A stretch of DNA of 64,000 nt from Ascarosepion bandense (GCA_037127315.1 JBBBDQ010000330.1:2973501-3037500), one strand, 5' to 3'. Counted from the stretch's first letter, positions 30,180 through 42,290 are shown. Notes: a model not told the origin generated them from the sequence alone. A program made the numbers and translations.

Positions 30180-31330
30180 CTTCTTCTTCTATATGCCCTG
30201 TCTTTTCAGGACGTAGGCGATCATGGCTTTCCACGTCTCCCTATCCCTGGTGGCTCTTAGCACGCCTTCTACTATTACACCATGCAACCCTCGTTTCATC
30301 ATCCATCTGATTAGGTCCTTCAAATATGTTATCCGCTGCTTTCCTTTGTCTCTTTTTCAGTCTATCTGGCCTGTTAATATCAGGTTCTCCAAGCCCTCTT
30401 TTCTCATTGCATGTCCCAGGAACTTCAGCTGTCTCTTTCTGATGCTCAGTATTAATTTCCTTTTCGTTTCCATCATTTCCAGAACCTCATCATTGCTCAC
30501 ATGCTCGATCCATGATATTCACAGCATCCTTCTGTAGAACCATATTTCCGTTGCTTCAAGTTTTTCTTTCATCTTCGATTATATTGTCCAGTATTCACTG
30601 CCATATTGAAGAACTAACATCACATAGCAATCCAGTACTCTCTTTGTTTCTAGCGAAATTATCCTGTTTCTTAATACTTTACTCAACTTTTGGAATGCTT
30701 CATTCGCCATGCCAATTCGCCTTCAGATCTCTGTCTTGTACTTTCCGTCTTCTGTTATAGCACTTCCCAGGAATTTAAATTTTTGTACCTGCTTGATTTT
30801 AGTATCCCCGACCTGTATTTGACATATTGGGCTGCCCTTTTTACTGATGACCATGCATTCGTTTTTTTGTTTTTTTTTGCAGTTTATTTGTAGTCCTTTT
30901 TTGTCACTTTTCAGCTACCTTCTGAGGAGGTCTTGTAGTTTTCTTTCTGTGTCTGCTATCAGCACTGTATCATCTGCGTACCTTAGATTGTTTAAATTGT
31001 GGCCTCCAATGACGAATCCAGGCATAACTTCTAGGGTCCTTAAAATATTCTCGCTGTACAAATTGAACAGATCCGGTGAAAAGACACATACTTGCCTTAC
31101 GCCCCTTTCTATCTTTGTATATCTGCTGAATTCGTTACCTGTACGTATACAAGCGGTTTGCTGCCAGTAAAGATCATTGATTACTCTTAAGTCTTTCCTC
31201 AATATGTCAAGGCTGCCGAGCATCTCCATCAATTCTTTGTGGTGTATTTTGTCAAACGCCTTCGCATAATCAATAAAGCATAATATAAGTTCTTCTTCAT
31301 TTGTATTGCCCTTTCAGAGAGCATCCTAAT
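30180..31330 (-). pseudogene. RTE LINE RT and C-terminal relic
   Basis: Minus-strand pieces: the RT core 31232-30915 with TACIRTGNEFSRYTKIERGV and the intact catalytic YADDTVLIA, then the KYLG block, the SSILQYGSEYWTI-like block, and the C-terminus to about 30190. Stops and frameshifts separate them. It closely resembles the copy at 850-1652. It lies exactly between two ~95-bp inverted flanks. Confidence 0.85.
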
Positions 31331-31354
31331 CATAAATATGGCGTCCCTTTTTCA

Positions 31355-31455
31355 GTCACTCGTCCTTAATAAATCTCGAAAGAAGCTTGTTATGTGAAAC
31401 ATGTTAAATTAAAGACACTTTTTTCCTACTTGTTCTTTACTTATTCTATTCATCA
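31355..31455 (+). repeat. Inverted flank of RTE relic (right)
   Basis: AATAAATCTCGAAAGAAGCT...GTGAAACATGTTAAATTAAA, and on to TTCTTTACTTATTCTATTC, the reverse complement of 30056-30160 with about 10% differences. Confidence 0.6.
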
Positions 31456-32175
31456 TATATATGACCCTAATTATTTAAAAAAAAACAAGATAAACACTAA
31501 TTCTTTTTCTTGTTTTTTCTTTCACTCATTTACTAATTCGTTCTTTGTTGTTTTTATTCTTTTCAGTTTTATTCTGACATATATTTTATTGTACTTACTT
31601 TATTTTTATTACTTTTCCCTCGCCTTCCTTTTCTTTCTGCCTTTTTCTCAGTTTTCCTCTTTCTTTCTCTTTGTTATTCTAAATTTAATCGCTTATATGA
31701 AAAAAGGAAAAAACCCAGTAACACTTACTATTTATTCATTTAATTCATGGAATTATGTAAATACAAGATAATACTATTCATCCTTTACAAACGAGATTGG
31801 TCAGAAAACTCTAAGTCATTACGCCCCAACATACGTAAAGGGATGACTGATGAGTGATTACGGTGATGCGTTTGATCCCTGACCCTATAGCAATTATTTT
31901 CTGTTACAAACAATATCTTTTATACACATCCGTTTTGGGGAAAAATCTGATAGCAAATCGAGGCTCTTTTCAAAAACGCCTTTTCAGTTATGCACATTTT
32001 TGTGGTATTGAATACAGGAGTGAGTTTGAAACGTAGAAAGGAATAGCTTACTTAAAAAAAAGAGAAAACCCAGCGAAAATTTAATGTTTACAATCATTCA
32101 TCTCATGCATTTTGAAAGCTTAAAAGAATAAAGCATACTTGGGCAATTTAATTACATATCAAAACTTCTAAGCTT
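31456..32175. other. Unassigned AT-rich DNA
   Basis: T-rich tract with a chance 125-codon ORF of low-complexity F/L/S composition. No gene recognised. Confidence 0.35.
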
Positions 32176-33240
32176 ATATGAGTGTTATTCAAAAAGTTCT
32201 AAGCCTCAAACAGAAAAAAGAGTAATAGCTTAATGTTTTTGTTGTGGTAACACAATAATATTTCTTATAAAAAGAGAAAAACTAATTCAGACTTTTGTCT
32301 CTTTATCTGTGCAGGTGAGGCCCATACCAATGTGAGAGGTATATGACAAATCTAAAAATGAACAAAACAGAGGCCCGAGCAGTCATAAAGTATTTGCAAA
32401 AGAAAAGTATGACATCCAAGGAAATCCACGAGGACATGGTGCAGACACTTGCTAAAGGATATCCTTTCTATGCAACAGTGAAGAAGTGAGCTGCAGAATT
32501 CATGCAAGGCAGGGACAGCAGAGAAGATGATTTTCGGTCAGATCGTCTAAACATTTCAACTACTCATGAACAAGTTGATGCCATTCAATGTATGGTTTTG
32601 GATGACAGATGTCTTACGGTCCAGCAGGTAGCTAAGTCCATTAGTTCTTGGTGATGAGGAAGCTGTCTGTAAGGTGCTTAACAAGAAGGCTGACACCAGA
32701 GTAGAAACTGAAAAAGGTTGACATTCCCAGGACACATTTGACTCGCTTCCAGGCTAACCTGAGAAAATCCACCGCAGATTAGTAACTAAAGATGAAACCT
32801 GGATTCACAACTTTGAACCTGAATCATTGATTCAAAGCAAATAGTTGGCAAAATAATAGCTTCTGTTTATTTTTGGACTGTGAAGACTTAATCATAATAG
32901 ACTAGCTGGAAAAGAGAAAAAAATATTAATGGACATTAATATGCATAAGAATTAAGACAAGGAAACAATCAAGTCGAAACGTAGAGGAAAGCTGCGGGTA
33001 GGCAATTGACTTAACTTCATCAGACTTCTTCCTGTTTTCTAAACTCACATTCTACCTTCGTGGTAGCCATTTTTGAAACAATGATGACTTCATATATGCT
33101 ATGGAGAAGTTTTGCAGAACCAAGACGCCACCTCCTTCCGTGAAGGAATTGCAATGCTTGAGCATCGTTGGAGCAAGTACATTGATATCAAGAGGAACTA
33201 TATAGAAAAATGGTGAAAAATTACAAAATTACTATGAATT
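32176..33240 (+). pseudogene. Mariner transposase relic
   Basis: In several frames it encodes a mariner-family transposase. The N-terminal helix-turn-helix region reads NKTEARAVIKYLQKKSMTSK, EIHEDMVQTL, then DSREDDFRSDR and LDDRCLTVQQVAKSI. After a gap come RRLVTKDETWIHNFEPES (around the first catalytic D), KSKRRGKLRVG, and the C-terminal ATSFREGIAMLEHRWSKYID. The part carrying the second and third catalytic residues is deleted or scrambled. The left end GTTATTCAAAAAGTTCTAAG resembles a mariner TIR; the right TIR was not found. Dead copy. Confidence 0.8.
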
Positions 33241-33249
33241 AAGAAATAG

Positions 33250-34008
33250 GTAAACACGTCTGGTTTACAATAGAGACTGAAGTCAAATGGCTAGATATAA
33301 ATCGGGTTTGAACTAGAGTTTAAAAGGTAAACGCAGATCTAAATTGGATTAAAGTCAACTAAGTCGACATGGGTCCGATTTATAGTTTCATTTTGAGGAA
33401 CCTCCAAAGTATTTTCCAAAGGTAACGATTCTAAAACAGAATATTATGATTATAGAATCAATTCTCGTCTCCCTTGCGAGTTGGGGCCTGTATTCGGGTG
33501 TCTCACTCCTCTAGTCGATCTTCCAAACATCAACAGCAACGCTTTCGAGCGCTGACTGGTAGTCGGTTCAACAATTCAAACAGGGAAATTTGCTTTCTGG
33601 CCTGCAAACAGATCCGGTCTCGAAAATCTGGTCTCTAAATCTTTCACTCAATCATGAGCCTGTAGAGAAAAACCTTTAGATTGGGGAAATTTCTTCAGTC
33701 CACCAAATTCTTCTCAGCCGTCTCTTGTAAGGGGTGACGTAGTAGGTGGCGATGTCAACTACACAGTTAAATTACGTCTCGTCTGCTTGCGTTCCTGTTG
33801 ATGATTTATCTCTTACTTATAGGGAAGACTTTGAGGTGTCAGGTTACAAGTGTATTTGCATATGGACATAGCAACAAGATCAGGAGAATAGTTTTAATGA
33901 CATCATTCTCTAGTGTATCACTGGCGAGGTCAGAACGACAGAATGGTGAATAGTATGGAAAATTAACAAAATTAAACCGAGTTTTGGACAAGATAAGGCC
34001 AGCTAGCT
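33250..34008. other. Unassigned DNA, relatively GC-balanced
   Basis: More balanced base composition than its surroundings but no ORF over 60 codons and no recognised repeat. It could be an old transposon body. Confidence 0.35.
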
Positions 34009-34009
34009 A

Positions 34010-35443
34010 AATCTAAAAGGTTATGGAAACAAAAAGCTACATTCAAAACATTTTATTTAGAAATTTACATTTTTATAACATGAGACAATTTACACATGAT
34101 CAAAATTATAAGACCAGGGGTATAAATTGTTAGATCTATGGCAATTCCAATGTTTTTAGTTCAGTTAAAGATTAGCAATCCCTGCGTAAAGGTGTTACCA
34201 TTGAGCGTTCTCGAATTCTAAAATTTCATAAGCAACGTTTGTCACAGCGGACGATCGCAGCTAAGGTAAATCGCAGTAATATGTGATTTGCAACTTTCTA
34301 AAGAACAGTGAGAATTATGGAAAAGCAAAATCCTCTGGTAGGCCCCCAAAAATTTCTCCTGCATTGAGTAGGAGAATAAGACAGGTTGTTATGAAAGACG
34401 GGGGACTTTCTTCTAATCAAATTAAGGCAGTTACAGATGCTGATTGCAGTCACGTAACCATCAGACGACACTTAAGACAAAAAGGCATGGTAAATAAAAA
34501 GCGTAAACAAATTCCTCGGCTGCTTCCACGTCACAAGGTGGACCGCTTAAAGTTTGATCATGAATACCAAACATGGGGCGTTGAGAAGTGGAAGAAAGTT
34601 CTCTTTTCTGATGAGAAAAAATTCAATCTTGATGGTCCTGATGGCTTCCAACGATATTGGTATAACAAAAACATGCCTCCTGAAATTTTCTCCGCACGTC
34701 ATAGTGGTGGAGGGTCCCTAATGGTATGGGGGTACCTTTTCTTACAGAGGGACGATGGAAATCCAGGTGATGCAGGGTCGTCAGAGAGTGGCTGGTTGTG
34801 TTAACATGCTACAAAAAGCATCTTTGATGATGGAGGACCATCGTTTGTGTGGGGATGGATGGTTATTCAAACAGGATAATTCTGCAATCCACGCTGCAAG
34901 ACGGACCTTGACCTTTCTACAAGAAAATGGGGTCCATCTCTTGGGACATCCTGCATGCTCACCAGACTTGAACCCAATTGAAAATGTTTGGGGATGGATG
35001 ACAAGAGATGTTTATCGAAATGGCAAACAATATTCAACAAAAAATGAACTTCGTGAAGCCATCTTCAGAAGCTGGAGCAACATCCCCCGCACCTTAATGG
35101 AAACGCTTATTTCTAGCATGCCCGACAGAATTTTTGAAGTCATCAAAAGCAGTGGAGGTAGACTTCATTATTAAATTTGGTTGTTGAATGTTTTCATACA
35201 CTTTTTGTACAATTTCATAGAATTTTTGTCTCTGGTCTTATAATTTTGATCATGTGTAAATCGCCTCATTTTATAAAAATGTAAATTTCTAAATAAAATG
35301 TTTGGAATGTAGCTTTTTGTTTCCATAACCTTTTAGATTGTAGTATTGGTAACCTTAAGTGGGAGGAGTTTAAAATCTATCTGTAAAAAAAAAATTATTT
35401 TTAAAGATTTTTAAGTGGTCTTAAATTTTTGATCGGGAGTGTA
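34010..35443 (+). mobile_element. Tc1-like DNA transposon
   Basis: Inverted repeats 34010-34117 and 35232-35339 match over 108 bp with only a few changes. On the right the element goes on for another ~100 bp to a typical Tc1 outer end (AAGTGGTCTTAAATTTTTGA, then TCGGGAGTG and TA). The matching outer part on the left is missing, so the left end is truncated. Confidence 0.85.
34175..35174 (+). pseudogene. Tc1 transposase, two frameshifts
   Basis: Cut-and-paste transposase of the Tc1 family. The N-terminal HTH (RSRILKFHKQRLSQRTIAAK) runs to ~34278, then the frame shifts. 34283-34736 carries the second HTH (SRRIRQVVMKDGG, HVTIRRHLRQKG) and the first catalytic D in LFSDEKKFNLDGPDG. A one-base insertion after MVWG (~34735) shifts to the frame ending at 35174, with QDNSAIHA and CSPDLNPIENVWGWM. 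The spacing of 34 residues between the second D and the E gives the DD34E signature. The catalytic triad is complete at sequence level, so the copy is recently dead. Confidence 0.9.
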
Positions 35444-35519
35444 TACAGAGTGTATCAAAAACACCTTTATAAACTTTGGAGGCGGGTTCTTCATACCAGA
35501 ACAAGGAGAAAAGTTAATA

Positions 35520-36480
35520 TAAACCTCTTCTTCTGTGTGCATTGTCCTTTCAGGAGGTAGGCGATCATGGCCTTCCACATTTCTCTATCCATTTTAGCTC
35601 TTAATACCCACTTCTCCTGTTATCCCCTTAATCGTTCTATGCCATTCATCTGCTCAAGTCCATCAAGTATGACATGTATTGCATTCCCATGTCTCTTCTC
35701 TCTATCCATTCTGTGAGTATCAGATTCTCCAAGCCCTCCTTCCTCATTACATGTCCCAGAAACTTCAACTCTGTTTCTCTGATATTAAGTATTAGTTTCC
35801 TTTTCGTTTCTATCCTCTCCCAAACTTCGTCGTTGCTTACATGTTCAGTCCATGGTGACCTCGGAATCCTTCTGTAGAACCGCATTTGATGAGATTGTCC
35901 AGTATTCACTGCCAGATTGAAGAACAGACATCACAGAAAAATCTAGTACTATCTTCTTTGTTTCTAGCGAATTTTTCCTGTCTCTCAATACTTTACTTAG
36001 CTTCTGGAATGCGTCCTTGGCCTTCAGATTTCAGTATCGCACTTACCGTCATCTGTTATAACATTTCTTAGGTATCTAAATTTCTGCACTAGCTTGATTT
36101 TATTATCCCCAGCTTATAGTTGATATTTTGGGCACCTCTTTTTACTAAAGACAATGCATTCAGTTTTCTTGTAATTTATATAATGTTCTTTCTTTCCGCT
36201 TTCTTTAATTACTTTGGTGGGAAGTCTTATAGTCCTTTAATGACAGCTATCAGCACTGTATCATCTGCATATCTTATACTGTTCAGATTGCAGCCGCCAA
36301 TGACGAATCCTGGTGCAACTTCTACAGCTCTCAGAATTTTCTCGCTGTATAGATTGAATAGATCTGGTGAGAAGACTCATCCTTGTTCTAGTTACACCCG
36401 TTTCTATCGTTGCATATCTGCTGAAACTCGTTATCTGTCGATATGCAGACAGTTTACTGCCAGGAAACATATGTTTTCAA
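35520..36480 (-). pseudogene. RTE LINE relic nested in the DUF4817-type transposon
   Basis: The minus strand encodes the C-terminal block (FYRRIPRSPWTEHVSNDEVW, LILNIRETELKFLGHVMRKE at 35909-35646) and, further upstream, RT-core remnants (IETGV..., IRHW..., NSESCR...) around 36260-36470. Broken in all frames. Confidence 0.75.
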
Positions 36481-36489
36481 ATCCTTCGT

Positions 36490-37625
36490 TTTTTAGTAAT
36501 TGAGTTTAAAGAATTTTTACGGTAGAGGGTGTTGCGTTATCGTGTAGGCTAGGTTACATTTGTCACTTGTGTACATTTATGACTAGTCTGCCTTCAACGT
36601 TTAACATATGTACTAGCGAGTTAACTGAGTTCCATTTAACAATGGTAGGGTATTCATATCGTGAGTAAGCAGATATGATTTTTATATACGACAGCGCTAC
36701 TGATACTGGTCGCGAGGCTGCACGGGTGTATCCGATTGCGTTGTCATACTTTTGCTGCTGTTTATCGCCGTATTGCTGAGAGAGGATCCTTGGCACCACA
36801 AACTATAGATTGAGGAAGACCGAGATCCGCTCATACGCCTGACCACAAAGAACGCATTCTATAGACTGTCGGGGACGATCCAGGTATCAACTCCCGTCAA
36901 GTGGCCCTAGCATGTCATACATCTCATTGTACTGTATGGATATTTCAAAAGCAACTCCTGTATCCGTATCATATGCAACCTGTGCAAGGTCTTTCACCCT
37001 CTGATCACTCATCACGGGAGAATCTTTGCTGATGATTTATTGCAAAAATTACTGATCCGTTGTTTGTCTTTTCACTTGTTTACGAATGAGGCAACATTTG
37101 GAAAACATGGAATAAAAGATTTACACAACCAACATTTGTTCGCGGACCGGAATCCCCATGGTACAGAATACAGAATTGACACCAGCATCAGTTTATGATT
37201 TATGTGTGAGCTGGAATTGTATGTGACTGTATGGTAGGACTATATATTCTCCCAGTACCTCTTACAAGAGCCGTCATTAGTTTGAACACTCTTCTAGACC
37301 TGCCTGAGGATGTGCTTCTGCTAATAAGAAAACTGACTGACATCTATCATTAAAGATGGATAGCAGAGAAGGGCTGGTTCCAAGGCCTGCACTTTCTCTT
37401 GGCCTCAATCCTTTGTATTGTTTTTTATCTGCAGGGCCACCTAAAACAATAAATTTATGCAGTAGATATTAATAATGCAGAAACACTTTATCAACGTGTC
37501 ATAGAGGTCTGCAAAACCATTTCATATCGAGTAGAAGTATTTGAAAGGGTCCGCCAGTCACTGCTCCGACGGGTGCAGGTGTGTGTAAAAGCAAACGGAA
37601 GACATTTTGAACATTATGAATTGAT
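36490..37625 (+). pseudogene. DUF4817-type transposase relic
   Basis: Broken frames read, in order, a YSDTGREAARVYPI-like N-terminal helix segment, FHLFTNEATFGKHGI, LHNQHLFADRNPHGTEY, then near the end YAVDINNAETLYQRVIEVCK and FERVRQSLLRRVQVCVKANG, RHFEH. This order matches the transposases widespread in insects and other invertebrates that carry an N-terminal DUF4817 domain and a DDE domain related to Tc1/mariner. Many stops. Confidence 0.65.
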
Positions 37626-37697
37626 GTATTGAGGTGCCTTTTTGGAAATATGGTAATATGGACATTTTACCTTTTTTAGGTATTTTTGATACATTCT

Positions 37698-37699
<2 letters not shown>

Positions 37700-37772
<73 letters not shown>
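37700..37772. repeat. (TA)n(TG)n microsatellite
   Basis: Long GT run directly at the transposon's right end. Confidence 0.9.
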
Positions 37773-37775
<3 letters not shown>

Positions 37776-37809
37776 ACGAAGAGCTGTTGTGATATTTTAT
37801 TTTATATAT

Positions 37810-38052
37810 CAGTTAGTTAAGTGGCATAGACGCTTGGGCGATCATGATAGATCCGTGACTGACTAGGCAGAAGATTTTCCCGCAGGAAGTTGCCATTTTT
37901 GTGGTACACTAGTTGCCAACCAAGGCTAAAGAACCCAATCTGTCCTGCTATACAAACCATAGCTGAAAGGGGAAGAAACAGATCAGTACCTTTTCCAACT
38001 AGAATTCGAACTCGGCTCCACGATTCCTCATTCCGAGCCACAATGCACATTT
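37810..38052 (-). repeat. OR-type SINE, diverged
   Basis: Reversed copy from CAGTTAGTTAAGTGGCATA to the box B complement GAATTCGAACTCGGCTC. Small deletions near the head and in the middle. Confidence 0.8.
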
Positions 38053-38054
38053 TA

Positions 38055-39235
38055 CATATATTCTCTTTAGAAATATAGTTGTTACGTGTATTTTTGGTTC
38101 TGATCATATCCATGATAGTTTTGGGTGAAAGTTTTGTGGTGGTAATTATTTTGAAATTGTTAAGATTGGATAATTTGTTTTGGATAAGTAGATGGTAAGC
38201 GGTTAGTAGATAGTATTATATGCCTATTTATATCATTTTTTTTGTCATTGTTATTACCCTTTCTGGTTTCTGGTTTAAAACACAACAAACACTAACGGAT
38301 CTAACATATATGTATAGAACCAACCAACCACCCAACTAACCAACCAAAGACCAACTCCCGTCGGTGAAACACGTCATTTATATCTTTTCTACTTTGTCTC
38401 ATCATTGTCACTTTTGTTTCGAATACTATTATACATCCGATAAATTCACATAACTCTAAAGTACATTATCCAAATATTGTCTGTGAAATTAACTTTAAAA
38501 TGCTTTTTACTTCTATTCTGATCCAATATATATCAAATTGATGGTGAGTAACTGAATGAAAACAATAGAAAAACAAAACAATCTTACATTAGGTGTTTCA
38601 TTCTTTGAAAGGACTTTTCCAGGCTGATAACTTTTTTGTTAATCTTTTAATCTAATGCAATGATTCCCAAATTTTTTTCTCTGGACCACATTTTCGGAAA
38701 TAAAATTTGTTCATCATCATTGCTTATAAAATATACATTTAAAAATAATAAAATGATAGAGAGTATGTTAAAAGAAGATAGCTGTACGTCAGAATACTAT
38801 CATTGATAATTCTCTCCTCCAATTTTTCGACCCTAGTGACGATATTCTTAACACTTAATATGTTGCAAAAATATTACACTGATAAAATCGGTCAATAATT
38901 GTTTATAATTATTTACACAAGAACTCATGTATGCAATTACAAGTATTACATGATGATATTTAAATGTTTTAAATCATATTTATTTTTGGCATATGAATTT
39001 TTAGAAATTGCCACATCGAATAATTACAAGATTACAAGTAAGTAAAAAAAAGTGACGAAAAAAAGAGCTATCAATTGGCTGGTATTTTAAAATTACTTCA
39101 GTAACAATATCGGTGCATCTTTGCATGTGCGTATATAACGTATTTGTAATATATAGAACAGAAAAATGCTAGACTGAAATCTAAAGGCACTTGGGAATAA
39201 CGAAATATGTCTTCTAGAAGCTAAGTAGAGTATTA
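38055..39235. other. AT-rich DNA with possible hAT terminal fragment
   Basis: Mostly unassigned. At 38652-38725 the sequence GCAATGATTCCCAAATTTTT followed by CTGGACCACATTTTCGG resembles the terminal region of hAT (Charlie/Tip100-like) elements. No transposase or second terminus seen. Confidence 0.35.
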
Positions 39236-39239
39236 AGAG

Positions 39240-39715
39240 ATAAATTTCGTTAGAAACAAAAAAAAGAATGCTTGACTTTATGTGATATCTTTGCTCCTAT
39301 ATAGCAGGAAATGCTGTACAATCTCATCAAAGATGAAGAAGAGACTTGAGATAACAGAAATGTGGTTCTACAGAGGGATGCTGAGAATACTAGGGACCGA
39401 ATATGTGAGCAACGACGAAATTTTGGGGAAAATAGATACAAAAATGAATTTTTTATTAATATCAGAAAGAGACAGTTGAAATTTCTAGGGAACATAATAA
39501 AAAAGATTGTTTGATACTAACAGATGGAAAGTGAGAGGGACAGAGGAAACAACGCATAACATACTTAGTGAGCTTGAATGAATGGATGGCGGAACAAGGA
39601 TTGGAAGAGCTAAAAAAAAAAAAAAGAAAAAATTATAAAGAACTAGAAAGGACTGGAAATTGTGAAGACCTATGATCAGCGAGGCTCTGAAGTGACTCGA
39701 TACATAGAAGAAAAA
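39240..39715 (+). pseudogene. RTE LINE C-terminal relic
   Basis: Plus-strand frames read SRKCCTISSKMKKRLEITEM, then WFYRGMLRILGTEYVSNDE, then the RGTEETTHNILSELE-like block and ATIAARL-like end. It is the same region as the other 3' fragments, with frameshifts. It matches the C-terminal ~150 residues of the RTE protein. Confidence 0.75.
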
Positions 39716-39993
39716 AGAATGTATTTACGTATTTGTTGTTCGTTAGTGATTTACATGCCATTGTACCATGAGAGAGAGAGAGAGTATGTGTGTGTGTGAG
39801 AAAGAGAGAGGGAGAGAGGAAGAGAGAGAAAGGTATGACAAAGTGAAATGACTTTCTTTTAATGCGTTTATTCCTTTAGATCTACATCGGACTAAATTTG
39901 TTCGTTGGTGCTAGGGATGCTGGGAATTATTATTTTTTTAATCGAGCCGATTTCATTTAGAATTTTTTTCTTTTTCTTCCCATCACTTTTGTT

Positions 39994-40129
39994 AATAGAT
40001 ATTCTACACGGTGATAATAGATATTCTACACGGTGATAATAGATATTCTACACGGTGATAATAGATATTCTACACGGTGATAATAGATATTCTACACGGT
40101 GATAATAGATATTCTACACGGTGATAATA
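39994..40129. repeat. 22-bp minisatellite, six copies
   Basis: Unit ATAGATATTCTACACGGTGATA repeated without variation, directly before the PLE fragment. Confidence 0.95.
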
Positions 40130-40930
40130 GAAGTCCAGCCAGGAATTGTCCGTGCTTCTCAAACTTTTATATGTCTCACGTTGAAAACATAGTTTTTAAA
40201 AAAGTTACTAAACCAAAAATATATGTTCGATACGTTTATGATATTTTCCTTTTATCTGATAACAAAAACAAAATCGATTATCTTAAAACTACTTTTGAAT
40301 AAAATCCTGTTCTCAACTTCAAACTTCTATTTATGGATGTTCTTGTAATTTCTTGTAATAATACTTTCACAACTTCAGTATATAAAAAACCTACGAGTAA
40401 AAATTTATGTCATCTTAATTTTATTAGTCAATGTCCTCTTTGATACAAAATTGGCGTTATTAAAAAATGTCCTCGCGAGAGCGAGCGAGAATTCATCTTC
40501 CCAACCGCCTTTCTTCAAAGAAATACATAATTTTAAACAAATGCTTGTCAACAACGGCTTTCTAAATTAGTTACTTGATTACCATATCAAATTTTTTCTT
40601 CGTAACGTAACCAGTAGCAACCACAAACACGTGGACAAAAACAAAACCCTTGATATGTTTACAAAATCAAATGCACAATAACTAAAGATAAGACGAATCT
40701 TCACTCCATCCGAAATTATATGACACCGACCAATTCAAGAAAATTGAATTATTTATCTATTATAAAAATTTAAGACTGCCAACCTCATTATCAATAATAA
40801 TTCACCTGCAAAATCTAAACTGCAAAGAACCAGTGTCGTTTACGAATTTACATGTCCTTTGAAGAACTGTGTTCGTCAACTATCCAAATCAATAAACAAT
40901 TACATTGGCTATACCACCTGTAACTATTTT
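40130..40930 (+). pseudogene. Degraded PLE, second family
   Basis: The frame from 40130 reads a motif B remnant (SPARNCPCFSNFYMSHVEN) and YVRYVYDIFLL, where the second position of the catalytic DD pair is preserved but the first D is Y. After stops come FTTSVYKKPTSKNLCHLNF and SQCPL. At 40780-40930 comes TSVVYEFTCPLKNC with NYIGYTTCN, the start of the GIY-YIG domain. This family differs clearly from the PLE at 6100-9024. Confidence 0.7.
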
Positions 40931-41089
40931 ATATTTTATTCTTAAATTGGCATATGCACATTGTTTGCATTTGATTTTCTCGCCTGAACAGTATAGTAGA
41001 GTCAGTTGTGAAAAAAATATCACAATAACGCAATTCACTCAGCCAGAAGTTTAGAAACAACATGCTGTACATTTTGGCATTCGCTCCGA

Positions 41090-41335
41090 AAACTCTCATA
41101 CATTCACCAACCTGAACAAGAAGACCGTCCGGAAGAGATGCAGGAGATTCCGATGTAGTCTTGAGGCCGTGGTTGAAATCAATGGCGATTTTATTAAACA
41201 AATTTACTCTATAGTATTTCAAAATATTTTTGCATCATTTTGGCAAATATATCTGTTAAAATGATATGTCAGTGTTATTTACATTTTTGGGTAACTTAAA
41301 CGACAATTTATCCATCGTGCCCTGTATATGTCGTG
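41090..41335 (+). pseudogene. Mariner-like 3' end, copy 1
   Basis: Encodes KTVRKRCRRFRCSLEAVVEI-like C-terminal transposase sequence, then non-coding sequence and a likely right TIR. It matches 47340-47550 through TGGCAAATATATCTGTTAAA and the ...GACAATTTNNCCATC terminus. Confidence 0.6.
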
Positions 41336-41644
41336 GATTTGTGCCTATCCTTTTTTATGCTTTCCAATTACGGCATAACTCACATTCTTTTCCATTTCTT
41401 CTTCTTTTTTTTTTTTTGACTTCGTTATCTGTAGGGCTGGATTTGTGACTCTGCGACATAACGGTCGTTAAAACTAACACAGGGACGGACAAGCACAATT
41501 TTAATAGGATTATACCAAACCCAATAATCGAATTTTTAATAGTATTCTTGACAATGATACTATTGAAAATTATTAGATATATCGAATTATATTATTATAA
41601 GTCTACCCCTCTCCCACTCCAAATATAGAACGTCACACTTGAAG

Positions 41645-41775
41645 AAGCATATTCAGCCCATATACTCTTTATGACAGTTTTAAAACTCTATATACACAAA
41701 CTATGGGCGTAACAATGGGACCTTAGCTTGGTCCTTTATTCTCAAGTGATTATATGGCCTACCTTGATAATAAAA
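41645..41775 (+). pseudogene. PLE RT fragment (motif B)
   Basis: Reads TQTMGVTMGP, a stop, then LGPLFSSDYMAYLDNK, resembling the GVAMGSPLGP...ANIFM motif of PLE reverse transcriptases. It is followed by a (TA)n run at 41803. Confidence 0.5.
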
Positions 41776-41797
41776 CTTTCAATACAAAAAATTAAGC

Positions 41798-41802
<5 letters not shown>

Positions 41803-41847
<45 letters not shown>
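41803..41847. repeat. (TA)n microsatellite
   Basis: Pure TA run. Confidence 0.9.
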
Positions 41848-41849
<2 letters not shown>

Positions 41850-41999
41850 GCAGATCCATACTTTAGTGTGAAACAGGAAAAAACTGGTTTGCCACCTTGA
41901 ATGCCTGTAATACCAAATATTCATGGTTTCATCATCACCGAGCATTTCTTCTTGAGTTTTCTTCAGGTTTGCACTATGAGGCTCCTTGGTTTGAGACAC

Positions 42000-42290
42000 T
42001 ATTTCTTCTTCTTCTTCTATGTGCCAAATCAACCCAGGATGTAGTCAACCATTGTTCTCCACGACTTCCTGTCCTTTGAAACTCTTAATAAAGTTTGTCT
42101 TTTTGTTACCTCTCCTAAACCTTGCCCCGCCATTTATTTGCTCAAGCTCTCTTGATAGGTTATGCATAGTTGTTCTTCCTAGCTTCAATCCGTCTTGTAA
42201 GTATCAAATTTTTCAAGCCCTCTTTCCTCATTATGCGCCCCATAAATGTCAACTGTCTCTTCCTGGTGTTAAACTTTTCTCCAACATTTC
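42000..42290 (-). pseudogene. RTE LINE 3'-end fragment
   Basis: The minus strand carries the GRIMRKEGLKNLILTRRIEA-like block and the terminus at about 42010. No open frame. Confidence 0.65.

Larger units (their letters stand above)
35446..37698 (+). mobile_element. DUF4817-type Tc1/mariner-like transposon relic
   Basis: Ends AGAGTGTATCAAAAACACCT (left) and the inverse AGGTATTTTTGATACATTCT (right) form short TIRs flanked by TA. Between them is a transposase relic with an RTE insertion. It begins two bases after the Tc1 element's end, so two DNA transposons are packed head to tail at TA sites. Confidence 0.65.

Noticed and set aside
31838..31880. CTGATGAG near 31846 as a possible second hammerhead
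   Set aside because: No GAAA at the required distance and no pairing stems.
41742..42032. Minus-strand 96-codon ORF with an acidic start
   Set aside because: It spans a TA run and the edge of an RTE fragment; no recognised domain.
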